A stretch of 55,386 nucleotides of DNA from NCBI GenBank assembly GCA_030611265.1, contig JAUWQD010000013.1, forward strand, positions 1 to 55,386. The letters run 5' to 3'. The notes beneath the pieces were generated by a model. It saw only the letters and a list, made by a program, of their open reading frames with translations. It made no database searches and was not told the origin of the DNA. The position numbers were made by a program, and so were the translations under genes. Positions 26,936 to 35,265 of this stretch are shown here, in pieces; position 1 is the stretch's first letter, and every line of letters starts with the position of its first letter. This DNA comes from Methanosarcinaceae archaeon. Its GTDB lineage: Archaea; Halobacteriota; Methanosarcinia; Methanosarcinales; Methanosarcinaceae.

Positions 26936-28051
26936 TTATGCATGTATCACAGATAAAATGTCATCTGGTCTTGCCCGCCGCACAATCCCACTTAACGGGT
27001 TCTGAATATTTGAAAGATTATTTGAATTTCCATTGAGTATCATTAGATGTGCCTTATTCCCCTTTTCAATTGAACCAAAACCATCAAGTCCCAATATTTG
27101 ACCCCCATTAAGCGTACACATCATAAATACCTGTCTGTCGTCAAGCCCAAATACCTTTGATAATACTTCCATTTCGGTGAACATATTGACAGAATTAAGC
27201 ATAACATTGTCGGTCCCAACTCCAACTTTGATCCCTGCCTCAAGCATATCACATATCGGTGCCATTCCGACCCCTGTCGTAAAATTCGAGCGCGGGCAGA
27301 TGACCACAGGCACACCGGCATCAGCAGTATTTGAAATATCGCTCTTGTTGGCATTTGTCATGTGGATCAACATATCCGGTTCCAGTGACAGTGCTTCTTC
27401 AATGTCTGTTCTATCTTTTTCCCCGGCATGGATAGCGAACAAACGTTTCTGCTCTCTTGCACATTCAACCATCATACGAACCATTCCAGAGTCTATGTCA
27501 TTGACCCCGCTAATACCAAGACCATTCGCATTTCGCAGTACCCTGTCAACTTCGCCAAGTACATCTTCAGTCGATGCGTCAGGCTTGTCAGGTCTGCCAA
27601 ATATCAATGATTCGATTTCAAGGTCGCCAAGTGCTTCTTTCAATGCCAGCACACCGAGCACACCACCTTCCCTGAAATCCGCAAACGCGCACGTACCGGT
27701 TGTGATCATATCCAAGATAGTAGCCCTCATGCTTTCCACAAGTGCGTGATAGGACGTACTACGCAATATTCGGTGCTTAAGTCCATCCGGCGGACGGACA
27801 AGTGAATCAAGGTCACGTATTAGTCTGGGTCCATCACATTTTCCAAGTGACGGGTCTTTACACACAGAATCCCCTATATGTGTGTGAGAATTTATAAAAC
27901 ACGGTGCGATAATGGTTCCCGTTTTTGACGATTCTTCACCGATCTCTGTAATTATTCCGTCCCTTACACAGATATAACCATCAACAGGCTCGAATTCTGT
28001 GCCAATAATAATTGTTCCGGATATTATTTGTTCACAGGGTGATGACATCAC
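26936..28051 (-). CDS. Amidohydrolase-superfamily enzyme
   Basis: A 371-residue metal-dependent hydrolase related to the chlorohydrolase/cytosine deaminase group. Metal ligands visible: NSHTHIGD near residue 57 (HxH), FAIHAGEKD near 220 and GVGTDN near 300. The residue pattern fits a deaminase such as 5'-deoxyadenosine or S-adenosylhomocysteine deaminase, known in methanogens, but the protein is shorter (about 420 is usual) and lacks recognisable substrate motifs, so the substrate is open. It may head the Usp-CBS run, 67 bases upstream of Usp. Confidence 0.83.
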   Translation of the reverse strand: MMSSPCEQIISGTIIIGTEFEPVDGYICVRDGIITEIGEESSKTGTIIAPCFINSHTHIGDSVCKDPSLGKCDGPRLIRDLDSLVRPPDGLKHRILRSTSYHALVESMRATILDMITTGTCAFADFREGGVLGVLALKEALGDLEIESLIFGRPDKPDASTEDVLGEVDRVLRNANGLGISGVNDIDSGMVRMMVECAREQKRLFAIHAGEKDRTDIEEALSLEPDMLIHMTNANKSDISNTADAGVPVVICPRSNFTTGVGMAPICDMLEAGIKVGVGTDNVMLNSVNMFTEMEVLSKVFGLDDRQVFMMCTLNGGQILGLDGFGSIEKGNKAHLMILNGNSNNLSNIQNPLSGIVRRARPDDILSVIHA

Positions 28052-28169
28052 AAAATAATTGTCATAATAGTTGATATAGATACTGATTATGAGCAGATGG
28101 AATTTTAGTATAGATGGGGTTTTGCGCAGTGTGATGCGACATATTTATATCCAAACCCCATTATATAAG

Positions 28170-28300
28170 TGTCCAGCGTGTTGTAAGGTCCTTGCACGAG
28201 ACGTGGCACGAGCCTTTCTGTGATTGTATAGACAACCTCAACACGGTACATTTGATAATGCGATAAAGCCTGTCACGAGGGAAACTGGTGTGGACAGCGG
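28170..28300 (+). ncRNA. Candidate structured non-coding RNA
   Basis: The 417-base gap 28052-28468 has no gene. A TATA-like atttatat (28142-28149) would place a start near 28170. The segment that follows is GC-richer than the flanks. TGTCCA (28170-28175) can pair with TGGACA (28291-28296) as a closing helix. Inside is a hairpin TGCACG-aga-CGTG(g)CA (about 28193-28208), and CACGAG occurs three times. No tRNA, SRP RNA or RNase P signature was found. It could also be the long leader of the DUF167-Toprim pair. Confidence 0.33.
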
Positions 28301-28468
28301 TGATTACCAATAGGATGATACATCGGAGTTAGTGCGTCAGGTTACAGCATTATCACTATAACTATAATTGCCATATAGCCATAATTTTGAACCTATCAAG
28401 AACTACAACAGTGGATACCGTATTCCATTTACGTTATTGATTTATACAACCTGCATCGATTTACAGAT

Positions 28469-28786
28469 ATGACTATAGAAGATGCCGTGAAAGAATCAAA
28501 GGACGGGGTCATCATAGACTTTGAAGTTAACCCCGGCTCAAGATCATTGTGCATCCCGAGTGGCTTTAACGATTGGAGAAAACGCATTGAAGTGAAACTT
28601 ACCCAAAATGCACAGAAAGGAAAAGCGAATGAACAATTGATCGATAACCTTTCAGACCTGTTTGGGATCAGCAATTCTAATATCGATATAACAAGTGGTG
28701 CTAAAAGCGGTAAAAAATCAGTGATTGTTAGAGGCATTGATTACAATGATGTGATATCGATACTCCGATCAAAGTTGAACGATTGA
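28469..28786 (+). CDS. DUF167/YggU family protein
   Basis: A 105-residue DUF167 (YggU) protein: VNPGSRSLCIPS, then RIEVKLTQNAQKGKANEQLI and the conserved ITSGAKSGKKSVIV. The function of the family is unknown. It precedes the Toprim gene by about 30 bases, and the two are probably co-transcribed from the promoter at 28142. The AT content is ordinary for the region. Confidence 0.9.
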   Translation: MTIEDAVKESKDGVIIDFEVNPGSRSLCIPSGFNDWRKRIEVKLTQNAQKGKANEQLIDNLSDLFGISNSNIDITSGAKSGKKSVIVRGIDYNDVISILRSKLND

Positions 28787-28817
28787 TTTTTAAAAAAGCA
28801 GAAATGGGGAAATTACT

Positions 28818-29231
28818 CTGGTCGATATTTCACAATACCGCAAACATCTTGAACTGTTCGAAGCGATAATCGACGAAATTATCGAACGATCTCAAACCGG
28901 TGCGACCATAATTGTAGAAGGCAAACGGGACGTCATTGCACTTAAAAAACTCGGGATAACGGGGCATATCGAAACTTCCACCCATCAACCGCTACTTGTT
29001 TTTGCAGAAAATCTGGCAAAAGATGCAACGCAAATAATCATACTTACTGATTGGGACCGCAGGGGAGACATTCTGGCAGACAAGATCACAACATACCTGC
29101 AAAATATTGGAATAACGCCAGACCTTGACATACGCAGGCGTATCAGTTCACTTGTTAAAAGAGAGATAAAGGACGTTGAAAGTCTCTATACGTATGTGGT
29201 TAAACTGAAAAAGATCACTGGACAGGAATGA
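28818..29231 (+). CDS. Toprim-domain protein without a canonical start
   Basis: An uninterrupted coding frame of about 137 codons encoding a small Toprim protein of the type found in methanogens (UPF0292-like). Key motifs are TIIVEGKRDVIAL near residue 30, with the conserved Glu, and IILTDWDRRGDILA near 75, with the DxD-type acid pair. It ends ...LKKITGQE. No ATG, GTG or TTG precedes the first conserved residues in this frame; a CTG at 28818 or an ATT at 28812 could serve, or a one-base indel may separate the ATG at 28804 (another frame) from the body. Such domains belong to primases, nucleases or RNA-processing factors. Confidence 0.7.
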   Translation: MVDISQYRKHLELFEAIIDEIIERSQTGATIIVEGKRDVIALKKLGITGHIETSTHQPLLVFAENLAKDATQIIILTDWDRRGDILADKITTYLQNIGITPDLDIRRRISSLVKREIKDVESLYTYVVKLKKITGQE

Positions 29232-29324
29232 TATAAACTGGACAGTCCAGACTAATGATATTCTATTAGTTCTCATTCGTGATGATTGAACATCAACACA
29301 TCATTGATACGTTCTGACTACAAG

Positions 29325-29702
29325 TCATGCCGTATCAGAGATCCGTGCTTTCTCTAAATTATCAAATGTTCGATCAAAATCTGGATACAGTTCAGAGTTA
29401 TCCATTAACTCGCCATATGCATCATGTCTTGGACTGACGATCATGATATGTGCAGGCGGATGAATTTTCTTCAACCTGCTTATTGCCGCACCGGCGTGAT
29501 TTTCCAGTTCAACCAATGCTGCCGATTTGCAAGTATCCCTGAGTGCAACACCCATAACACTGGTCAGAAGATGGTCGGCATAATTCGGTTCTATTCGTTT
29601 TGGCTGACATGAAAAACGCATGCGTCCATACTGTTCTAAATCGTGTAAAGCGATTTTAACCTTATCCGCGTCGTCTGCCCGGACTACTGCAAATGATTTC
29701 AT
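29325..29702 (-). CDS. DUF356-like methanogen protein
   Basis: A 125-residue protein matching the remembered DUF356 pattern of methanogens: FAVVRADDADKVKIALHDLE, GRMRFSCQPK, SVMGVALRDTCKSAALVEL and a C-terminal HPPAHIMIVSPRHDAY. Function unknown. The ATG at 29702 is preferred because GGAGG stands 6-7 bases upstream; an earlier codon at 29717 is in frame. It lies about 120 bases past the proC stop on the same strand. Confidence 0.75.
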   Translation of the reverse strand: MKSFAVVRADDADKVKIALHDLEQYGRMRFSCQPKRIEPNYADHLLTSVMGVALRDTCKSAALVELENHAGAAISRLKKIHPPAHIMIVSPRHDAYGELMDNSELYPDFDRTFDNLEKARISDTA

Positions 29703-29825
29703 TTTTTCCTCCACCACCGATAATTGATGGCCCCCTATATATACACTATAAAGTAATACTTCACACTATATGAATCTTTTTGCTCGGTTTTAGCAACTTA
29801 GTGATTCTTCCCATACAATGACAAA

Positions 29826-30641
29826 CTATTTCCCAAGTTCCTTCGAACGATTTGATGAAGCGATTACAGCATTCATAAATGCTGCACGGATGCCGTGTTC
29901 CTCAAGTTCGTGAATACCACGTATAGTTGTACCTGCCGGAGATGTCACCATATCCTTAAGTTCTCCTGGATGCGTATTTGTCTCAAGTACCATCTTAGCA
30001 GCACCAAGTACTGTTTGTGCAGCAAGTGTCAGTGCACTGTGGCGATCAAGCCCTTCATAGACTGCACCATCCGCCATTGCCTCGATAACCGGAAAAATGA
30101 ACGCAGGTCCACTGCCGGAAAGTCCGGTAACAGCATCCATAAGGTGTTCAGAAACAACAATCGCACTCCCAACCGCCTTGAATATCGCAAGTGCGGATTC
30201 GGCATCATCGATAGAAGCGCTCGCACCCGTGCTTATTGCAGATGCAGCCTCTGCCACTGTTGCAGCAATGTTTGGCATGACCCTGATGACCCGGGTGCCA
30301 GGATTTAACCCAACCTCAATATCTGCAAGTGGCACACCGGCAGCGATTGATATCACCAGTTTATCTGCTGTGACGGATTTTTTAATACCTGAAAGTATTG
30401 TTGCCAATATCTGAGGTTTTACAGCCAGGATCAGTATGTCAGAATTTGAAACCGTGACATTATTGTCAATGGACACGTTGATACCAAGTTCATCACGCAA
30501 TCTCTCAAGTCCAGCCTTGTAGACATCGCTTGCATAGATGTTGCTGCTGTTCACAGCCTTTGTATTGATAACACCGCGAATCAGTGCCTCGCCCATCTTT
30601 CCGGCACCGATAAAACCGATCCTTTTGTTTGTCAGAGTCAT
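29826..30641 (-). CDS. proC: Pyrroline-5-carboxylate reductase
   Basis: ProC, 271 residues, makes proline from pyrroline-5-carboxylate with NAD(P)H. The Rossmann motif GFIGAGKMGEALIRG opens the protein, and VIRVMPNIAATV, TGLSGSGPAFIFPVIEAMADGAV and HPGELKDMVTSPAGTTIRGIHELE are family signatures. The ATG at 30641 has AAGGT 6 bases upstream; an ATG at 30647 has no spacing for a site. It follows the aldehyde oxidoreductase gene by 31 bases. Proline synthesis in methanogens often runs by other routes, so its presence is informative. Confidence 0.95.
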   Translation of the reverse strand: MTLTNKRIGFIGAGKMGEALIRGVINTKAVNSSNIYASDVYKAGLERLRDELGINVSIDNNVTVSNSDILILAVKPQILATILSGIKKSVTADKLVISIAAGVPLADIEVGLNPGTRVIRVMPNIAATVAEAASAISTGASASIDDAESALAIFKAVGSAIVVSEHLMDAVTGLSGSGPAFIFPVIEAMADGAVYEGLDRHSALTLAAQTVLGAAKMVLETNTHPGELKDMVTSPAGTTIRGIHELEEHGIRAAFMNAVIASSNRSKELGK

Positions 30642-30672
30642 GATCATACCTTGTTCAACATATTAATAAAAT

Positions 30673-32547
30673 CTAACGATTGTTTAAGAGTTCGAGCGCA
30701 CCACATTCACGCAATTGCTCATCAGAAGGACGACCGCCCGTATCCCAGCCCCTGCGTTCATAGTAAATGTCAAGCATACGCTCAAAAAATTCCCGATCCA
30801 TGTGTTCGCCTGCATGAGGCCCTGTTTTTATCGGATCATTGAATGTTCTCTCAGGTGGGTGATCATCCGCTCGTGTAACGCCCATGCGCATGTTAATTGC
30901 ACGCGTCAGGTTATACAATGATCTTGACTTCTCAAGCAAGTCATCAAGCGTAACCTTGACACCCGTCGCTGCAGCATAGAAATCCGCATACGTATTCTCA
31001 TCAAAACCAAGTTCGATCCATGGCAATCGGCATACACCAAGCATATCGAACAAAGGCCTGACAGTCTGGTGATAAATGACAAGGTCGATCTTCTCTTCCA
31101 ATGTCCAATCCGCACCCACTTCCAGTTCCTTTGCGATCGTCCATGCACGGGCATGGTGTGCTCCGATATCACTTGTTGCGTATGCAAGAGCCATTGTAAC
31201 TCCAACCCGTCCGTCATATGCGGACTGGTCCATTCCCTTTACATGAGAAATAATAGGTTCCAATTGCGGGAACTTCTCGATCACACCATACGGACCCTCC
31301 GCAAGTACATCGCCAATCCCGTCCCTGTTCGCGATCTTTTCCAGCATTAACATTATAGAAGAATCATCACCCCAGCTAAGCGCAATTCCGTCCACATCCT
31401 CAAGACTTAGCAATCCTCGCTCATACCCTTCAATAATCGTAGCGACCATGCTGCCTGATGTGATCGTATCGATCCCAAGTTCATCACAAAGGTAGTTCCC
31501 GCGCAAAACCGCAGAAAAATCATTTATACCGACATTTGAACCAAGCATTGCCGCACTTTCGTATTCCGGCCCTTCCGTAACGGTTCCGGCATACTTTCCG
31601 CTTTTGACAAGACATATATTACCGCAAGCCATCGGACAGGAATAACATGCACTGTCCCCGATCTTATGCCGCGTAGTCATAACTTCACCGTTAATCTTGT
31701 CGGCATCCTCAAAATGAGCATCGCTAAAGTTGTGGGTAGGGATGATACCCAATGTGTTGGCATAATCGATCACAGACATCAGCCCCTCTTCCTGCCAGAA
31801 TTTCATCATCGGATGTTCGTGAAGTGACTTGTATGCCTTGTCACTGAGCTCGACAAGTTTATCCATATCATACACAGGAAGGTCTTTCGTACCCCTGACT
31901 GCAATGGCTTTTACGTTCTTTGAACCAAAAATGGCACCCATACCTGTTCTTCCGGCATTTCGACTCCACTCGGAATTCACACATGCGAACTTGACAAGAT
32001 TCTCTCCTGCAACCCCGATCGTTGCGACCTTGACCGCTTCATCCCGCAAGTCTTCCTTGAGTTCGCGTTCGGTTTCGGTGCTTTTCATGCCTTTGTACTT
32101 TGAAGCGTCCCGAATTTCGATTGTGTCATCGTCTATCCAGATATACGAGAACTCTTTCGCACGCCCGTGTATTACCAGCGCATCGTATCCGGCCTGCCGG
32201 ATCTCAACACCGAACATGCCGCCCATATTACTGTCTGCATATATGCCTGTCAAAGGCGATATTGATACAAATGATGTCTTGCCTGAAGAAGGCAAATAAA
32301 GCCCGCTCAAAACACCGGGGGCAATAACTATAATATTTTCAGGATCAAGAGGCTTCACACCCTCTTTGAGATTGTCCATAACGATCTTTGCACCAAATCC
32401 TCTGCCTCCAATGTATTTGAGTGCAAAATCCTCATCGTATTCTTCCACATAGGAGTTGCCTGCCGTAAGGTCGATATGCAGGATATTTCCAAGATATCCG
32501 CCTTTTATCCTTGCACCGCCCTCTGTGCCTTCACTGCTCAGCAGCAT
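30673..32547 (-). CDS. aor: Aldehyde ferredoxin oxidoreductase (tungsten family)
   Basis: A member of the tungsten aldehyde:ferredoxin oxidoreductase family, about 624 residues. It starts GGYLGNILHIDLT; the [4Fe-4S] Cys set is CYSCPMAC near residue 300 and GVCRLP near 505. These enzymes oxidise aldehydes to acids with ferredoxin and bind a bis-tungstopterin. The start is uncertain: the ATG at 32547 lies within the end of the ferredoxin gene, and the frame continues to 32610. The immediately upstream ferredoxin gene overlaps by about 17 bases and is its likely electron carrier. The moaD-moeA genes are in the window. Confidence 0.92.
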   Translation of the reverse strand: MLLSSEGTEGGARIKGGYLGNILHIDLTAGNSYVEEYDEDFALKYIGGRGFGAKIVMDNLKEGVKPLDPENIIVIAPGVLSGLYLPSSGKTSFVSISPLTGIYADSNMGGMFGVEIRQAGYDALVIHGRAKEFSYIWIDDDTIEIRDASKYKGMKSTETERELKEDLRDEAVKVATIGVAGENLVKFACVNSEWSRNAGRTGMGAIFGSKNVKAIAVRGTKDLPVYDMDKLVELSDKAYKSLHEHPMMKFWQEEGLMSVIDYANTLGIIPTHNFSDAHFEDADKINGEVMTTRHKIGDSACYSCPMACGNICLVKSGKYAGTVTEGPEYESAAMLGSNVGINDFSAVLRGNYLCDELGIDTITSGSMVATIIEGYERGLLSLEDVDGIALSWGDDSSIMLMLEKIANRDGIGDVLAEGPYGVIEKFPQLEPIISHVKGMDQSAYDGRVGVTMALAYATSDIGAHHARAWTIAKELEVGADWTLEEKIDLVIYHQTVRPLFDMLGVCRLPWIELGFDENTYADFYAAATGVKVTLDDLLEKSRSLYNLTRAINMRMGVTRADDHPPERTFNDPIKTGPHAGEHMDREFFERMLDIYYERRGWDTGGRPSDEQLRECGALELLNNR

Positions 32548-33154
32548 CACCTTCTTTCTGCTCCGCCTTCGTTTTGTCTTTGCGTAGTCCACCAGTCTCA
32601 ATCTGGGCATACGACAGTTTCTTTTTCACACCATGCTCGAAGTATTCCATCTCATTAAGGTGTGCATATTTCAGCGTGTCGATCAGGCGGTTCGCCTGTC
32701 CGAGCGTATGTTCTGGCACATATATTATAGCATTCTTTGGACATGCCTTTACACACTGCGGGTCGCCGCCACACAGTTCGCATTTGATAGGCTCGTCCAT
32801 GTCAGCATGTACATAGATCGCACCAAAAGGACAGGAGACAACACATGCATGGCAGCCCATACATTCATTATTGTTAATTTTCACAATTCCATTTTCGATA
32901 TATATGGCATCCGTCGGGCAGCTATCCATACACTTTGGGTCCTTACACTGCTTACACACTATCGGCATTTTGATAACGGGCTGCGGGTACAGCGAAAGTA
33001 CCCTTATGCGTGCTTTTTTAGGATTGTTCACTTTATTGTTGTGGATCGCACACACGATCTCGCATGTACGACATCCGGAACAACGTTCAGGCACCACGGT
33101 CAATGCCAGCGTTTGGGAAATGGATAATTGTCCCCGGTCTCTTTCCTGATCCAT
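32531..33154 (-). CDS. Four-cluster polyferredoxin (HycB/CooF-like)
   Basis: A 207-residue protein with about sixteen Cys in CxxCxxxC-type groups: CSGCRTCEIVC, CKQCKDPKC...C, CMGCHACVVSC and CELCGGDPQC...C, giving four [4Fe-4S] clusters. Such proteins are electron-transfer subunits. Its stop overlaps the start of the aldehyde oxidoreductase gene, so it is presumably the redox partner, linking aldehyde oxidation to ferredoxin-dependent methanogenesis. The C-terminal 35 residues are charged and variable. Confidence 0.92.
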   Translation of the reverse strand: MDQERDRGQLSISQTLALTVVPERCSGCRTCEIVCAIHNNKVNNPKKARIRVLSLYPQPVIKMPIVCKQCKDPKCMDSCPTDAIYIENGIVKINNNECMGCHACVVSCPFGAIYVHADMDEPIKCELCGGDPQCVKACPKNAIIYVPEHTLGQANRLIDTLKYAHLNEMEYFEHGVKKKLSYAQIETGGLRKDKTKAEQKEGDAAEQ

Positions 33155-33203
33155 AATTATCGCTTCTGTTAATTATAATTTTAATTGTGATTTATAAAAC
33201 AGT

Positions 33204-33683
33204 TCACTTTCGTTTAATCTTCACAATATCCCCAAGAGTTGTACCTTTGTTCAAACTTCCGCCGGCCCAGTCAGATTCTCCGGTACGTTCCGTAAGTTTG
33301 ACATCAAGTGTGCGTTCAAGTTTTTTGATAATTGAATCTTCCGGTGTAATGTCACCGCGCTCGATCTTCTTGAGAAGGGGTGCTTTTTCCTTGAGTTTTT
33401 CAGCCAGTTGCTCTTGTGTCCAGCCATGATCTCGGCGTGCATTCCTGATAATGGTTTCGTAACCATCAACAAGTTCGTCACTCATGGTCTCAAATGTTCT
33501 TCTTGTGGGACGTCTTGTAGGCATACTGCGTGCAACAGGCGCTACCTTTTTTGATACCGGTGCACGTTTGTTAGCGACAGTACCATGTTGTGAGCATTTC
33601 CCGCACACATCCAGTTCACCACCATCAATAGTAACTTTGAAAGATTCACCGTGTATCTCTGAACCGCATATTTCACATTCCAT
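33204..33683 (-). CDS. MBF1-like helix-turn-helix regulator
   Basis: Archaeal multiprotein bridging factor 1, 159 residues. It has an N-terminal zinc-binding motif (CEICGSEIHG...CGKC, residues 3-30), a basic linker, and a Xre-type helix-turn-helix (about 75-140, HGWTQEQLAEKLKEKAPLLKKIERG). MBF1 links transcription or translation machinery and associates with ribosomes. It is divergent from the PAN gene and shares a promoter region full of GACT/AGTC tetramers. Confidence 0.93.
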   Translation of the reverse strand: MECEICGSEIHGESFKVTIDGGELDVCGKCSQHGTVANKRAPVSKKVAPVARSMPTRRPTRRTFETMSDELVDGYETIIRNARRDHGWTQEQLAEKLKEKAPLLKKIERGDITPEDSIIKKLERTLDVKLTERTGESDWAGGSLNKGTTLGDIVKIKRK

Positions 33684-33745
33684 ATCGCATCAACTCTTAA
33701 TGTTCATTGCAAGTAAATCCACCCTTGATGTCGTATTTACTTGGA

Positions 33746-33785
33746 GACTTTGGACTTTTTTAAAGGAGTCCGACTAAGTCAGACT
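33746..33785. promoter_or_regulatory. GACT/AGTC cluster between divergent MBF1 and PAN genes
   Basis: Six GACT or AGTC tetramers fall within 40 bases (starting at 33746, 33753, 33767, 33772, 33777 and 33782), some forming short inverted pairs such as GGACT...AGTCC. TATA-like boxes for PAN follow at about 33794 and 33820. A regulator-binding array shared by the two promoters is plausible. Confidence 0.35.
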
Positions 33786-33858
33786 GACATCTGTTTATAT
33801 AGAAATCACGTCGAAAGGGCTATATACCGTTTGTGCTTAAATAACATTCGGAGCTTCC

Positions 33859-35145
33859 ATGAGTGAAACTACATATCGTAAAGAAAAGAGTAACAGCTAC
33901 GACATGACCAACGTGGGTACAGATTATGACCATGTTGGAGTTGACAGTGACGAAGAATTCTCTAAATATATGCTGGATCGCATGAAACAGCTGGAAGCAC
34001 GAAACAATTTCTTAAGAGAGCAATGTGACCAGATCAAATCAGAAAAACGTTTTGTTGAGAATCAGAAACTCAAGTACGAGCGCGAGATCCGCAAGATGCA
34101 GTCTGAGATCGAGCGACTGAAAACGGCACCCCTCATCATAGGTACAATTCTTGATGTGGTCGATAATGACAAGGTGTTGATAAGAAGCACCACAGGTCCA
34201 CAGTTCATGGTCAATGTGTCCCAGTACATCGAGGATAATGCGCTTGTAGTCGGTGCAAAGGTGGCATTGAACCAGCACACATTGGCTATCGTGGATATAA
34301 TTCCGCCTACTGATGAACCGATGGTGGGTGCGATGGAGATCGTGGAGTCACCGGAGATGGATTATGGCCAGATCGGCGGACTTGATGAACAGATTCAGGA
34401 ACTTGTGGAATCTGTTGAACTGCCCCTTATAAAACCAGAGACCTTTGAACGCATAGGCATTACACCGCCAAAAGGAGTACTTCTGCATGGTCCACCTGGC
34501 ACAGGAAAAACACTGCTTGCGCAGGCTGTTGCCAACAGGACGGATGCAACTTTTATCAGGGTAGTAGGTTCGGAACTTGTCCAGAAATACATCGGTGACG
34601 GTGCAAAACTCGTGCGCGATATTTTTGAGATGGCAAGGAAAAAGGCTCCAAGTATAATATTCATTGATGAACTGGACGCGATTGCAACCATACGATTGAA
34701 CGACACAAGCGGAGCAGACCGTGAAGTACAACGTACCCTCATGCAACTATTATCCGAGATGGACGGTTTCGACAGTCGTGGCGATGTACGGATCATTGCA
34801 GCAACAAACCGACCTGATGCTCTTGACCCTGCAATACTGCGCCCGGGCAGGTTTGATCGTGTTGTAAAAGTCCCGATGCCGGATATTGAAGCAAGAGAAC
34901 ATATAATCAAGATACATGTAGAAAAAATGGCACTCTCGGATGACATTGATTATGGCAAATTGGCAAAACTCACTGAAGGTTCAAGCGGTGCAGACCTAAA
35001 AGCCATTGCAACAGAAGCAGGTATGCTTGCTGTACGTGCCGACAAGGAATCAGTGGATATGTATGATTTTCTTGATGCGATTGAAAAAGTATCAAAATCC
35101 GTGCAACCATCAACAGGAACACAACCTGAAGCTATGTTTGTGTGA
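33859..35145 (+). CDS. pan: Proteasome-activating nucleotidase
   Basis: PAN, 428 residues, the hexameric AAA+ ATPase that unfolds substrates for the archaeal 20S proteasome. An N-terminal coiled coil (about 38-95), an OB-fold (95-155), Walker A GPPGTGKT near 211-218, Walker [10 protein letters not shown] near 267-275, and the C-terminal tail MFV, a variant of the HbYX motif that docks into the 20S core. SD GGAG lies 6-7 bases before the ATG. It is divergent from MBF1. Confidence 0.96.
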   Translation: MSETTYRKEKSNSYDMTNVGTDYDHVGVDSDEEFSKYMLDRMKQLEARNNFLREQCDQIKSEKRFVENQKLKYEREIRKMQSEIERLKTAPLIIGTILDVVDNDKVLIRSTTGPQFMVNVSQYIEDNALVVGAKVALNQHTLAIVDIIPPTDEPMVGAMEIVESPEMDYGQIGGLDEQIQELVESVELPLIKPETFERIGITPPKGVLLHGPPGTGKTLLAQAVANRTDATFIRVVGSELVQKYIGDGAKLVRDIFEMARKKAPSIIFIDELDAIATIRLNDTSGADREVQRTLMQLLSEMDGFDSRGDVRIIAATNRPDALDPAILRPGRFDRVVKVPMPDIEAREHIIKIHVEKMALSDDIDYGKLAKLTEGSSGADLKAIATEAGMLAVRADKESVDMYDFLDAIEKVSKSVQPSTGTQPEAMFV

Positions 35146-35163
35146 TCCTGTGCAGAGTTAAGG

Positions 35164-35230
35164 TGAAGCAATGAAACTAACTGCCAAGGATACAGCAGAT
35201 AAGCAGGATAATAGTTTGTTTTACTTTCAT
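35164..35230 (-). pseudogene. Fossil 5' end of a duplicated TolB-like gene
   Basis: These 67 bases match 36421-36486, the start of the TolB-like gene, except for one substitution and one inserted base. In minus orientation it reads ATG and the same signal peptide start for about 15 codons, then the insertion brings a stop. It sits 21 bases past the restored stop of the TolB-like gene, with a purine-rich GGAAAA upstream of the ATG, so it is the trace of a second tandem copy whose body has been deleted. Confidence 0.7.
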
Positions 35231-35265
35231 AACTTTTCCTTTACGACGCTCTTAATCCCTTTTCT

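Noticed and set aside
28052-28468. SRP RNA, RNase P RNA or tRNA
   Set aside because: The gap has structure-like sequence but none of the conserved motifs of these RNAs could be found in either strand.
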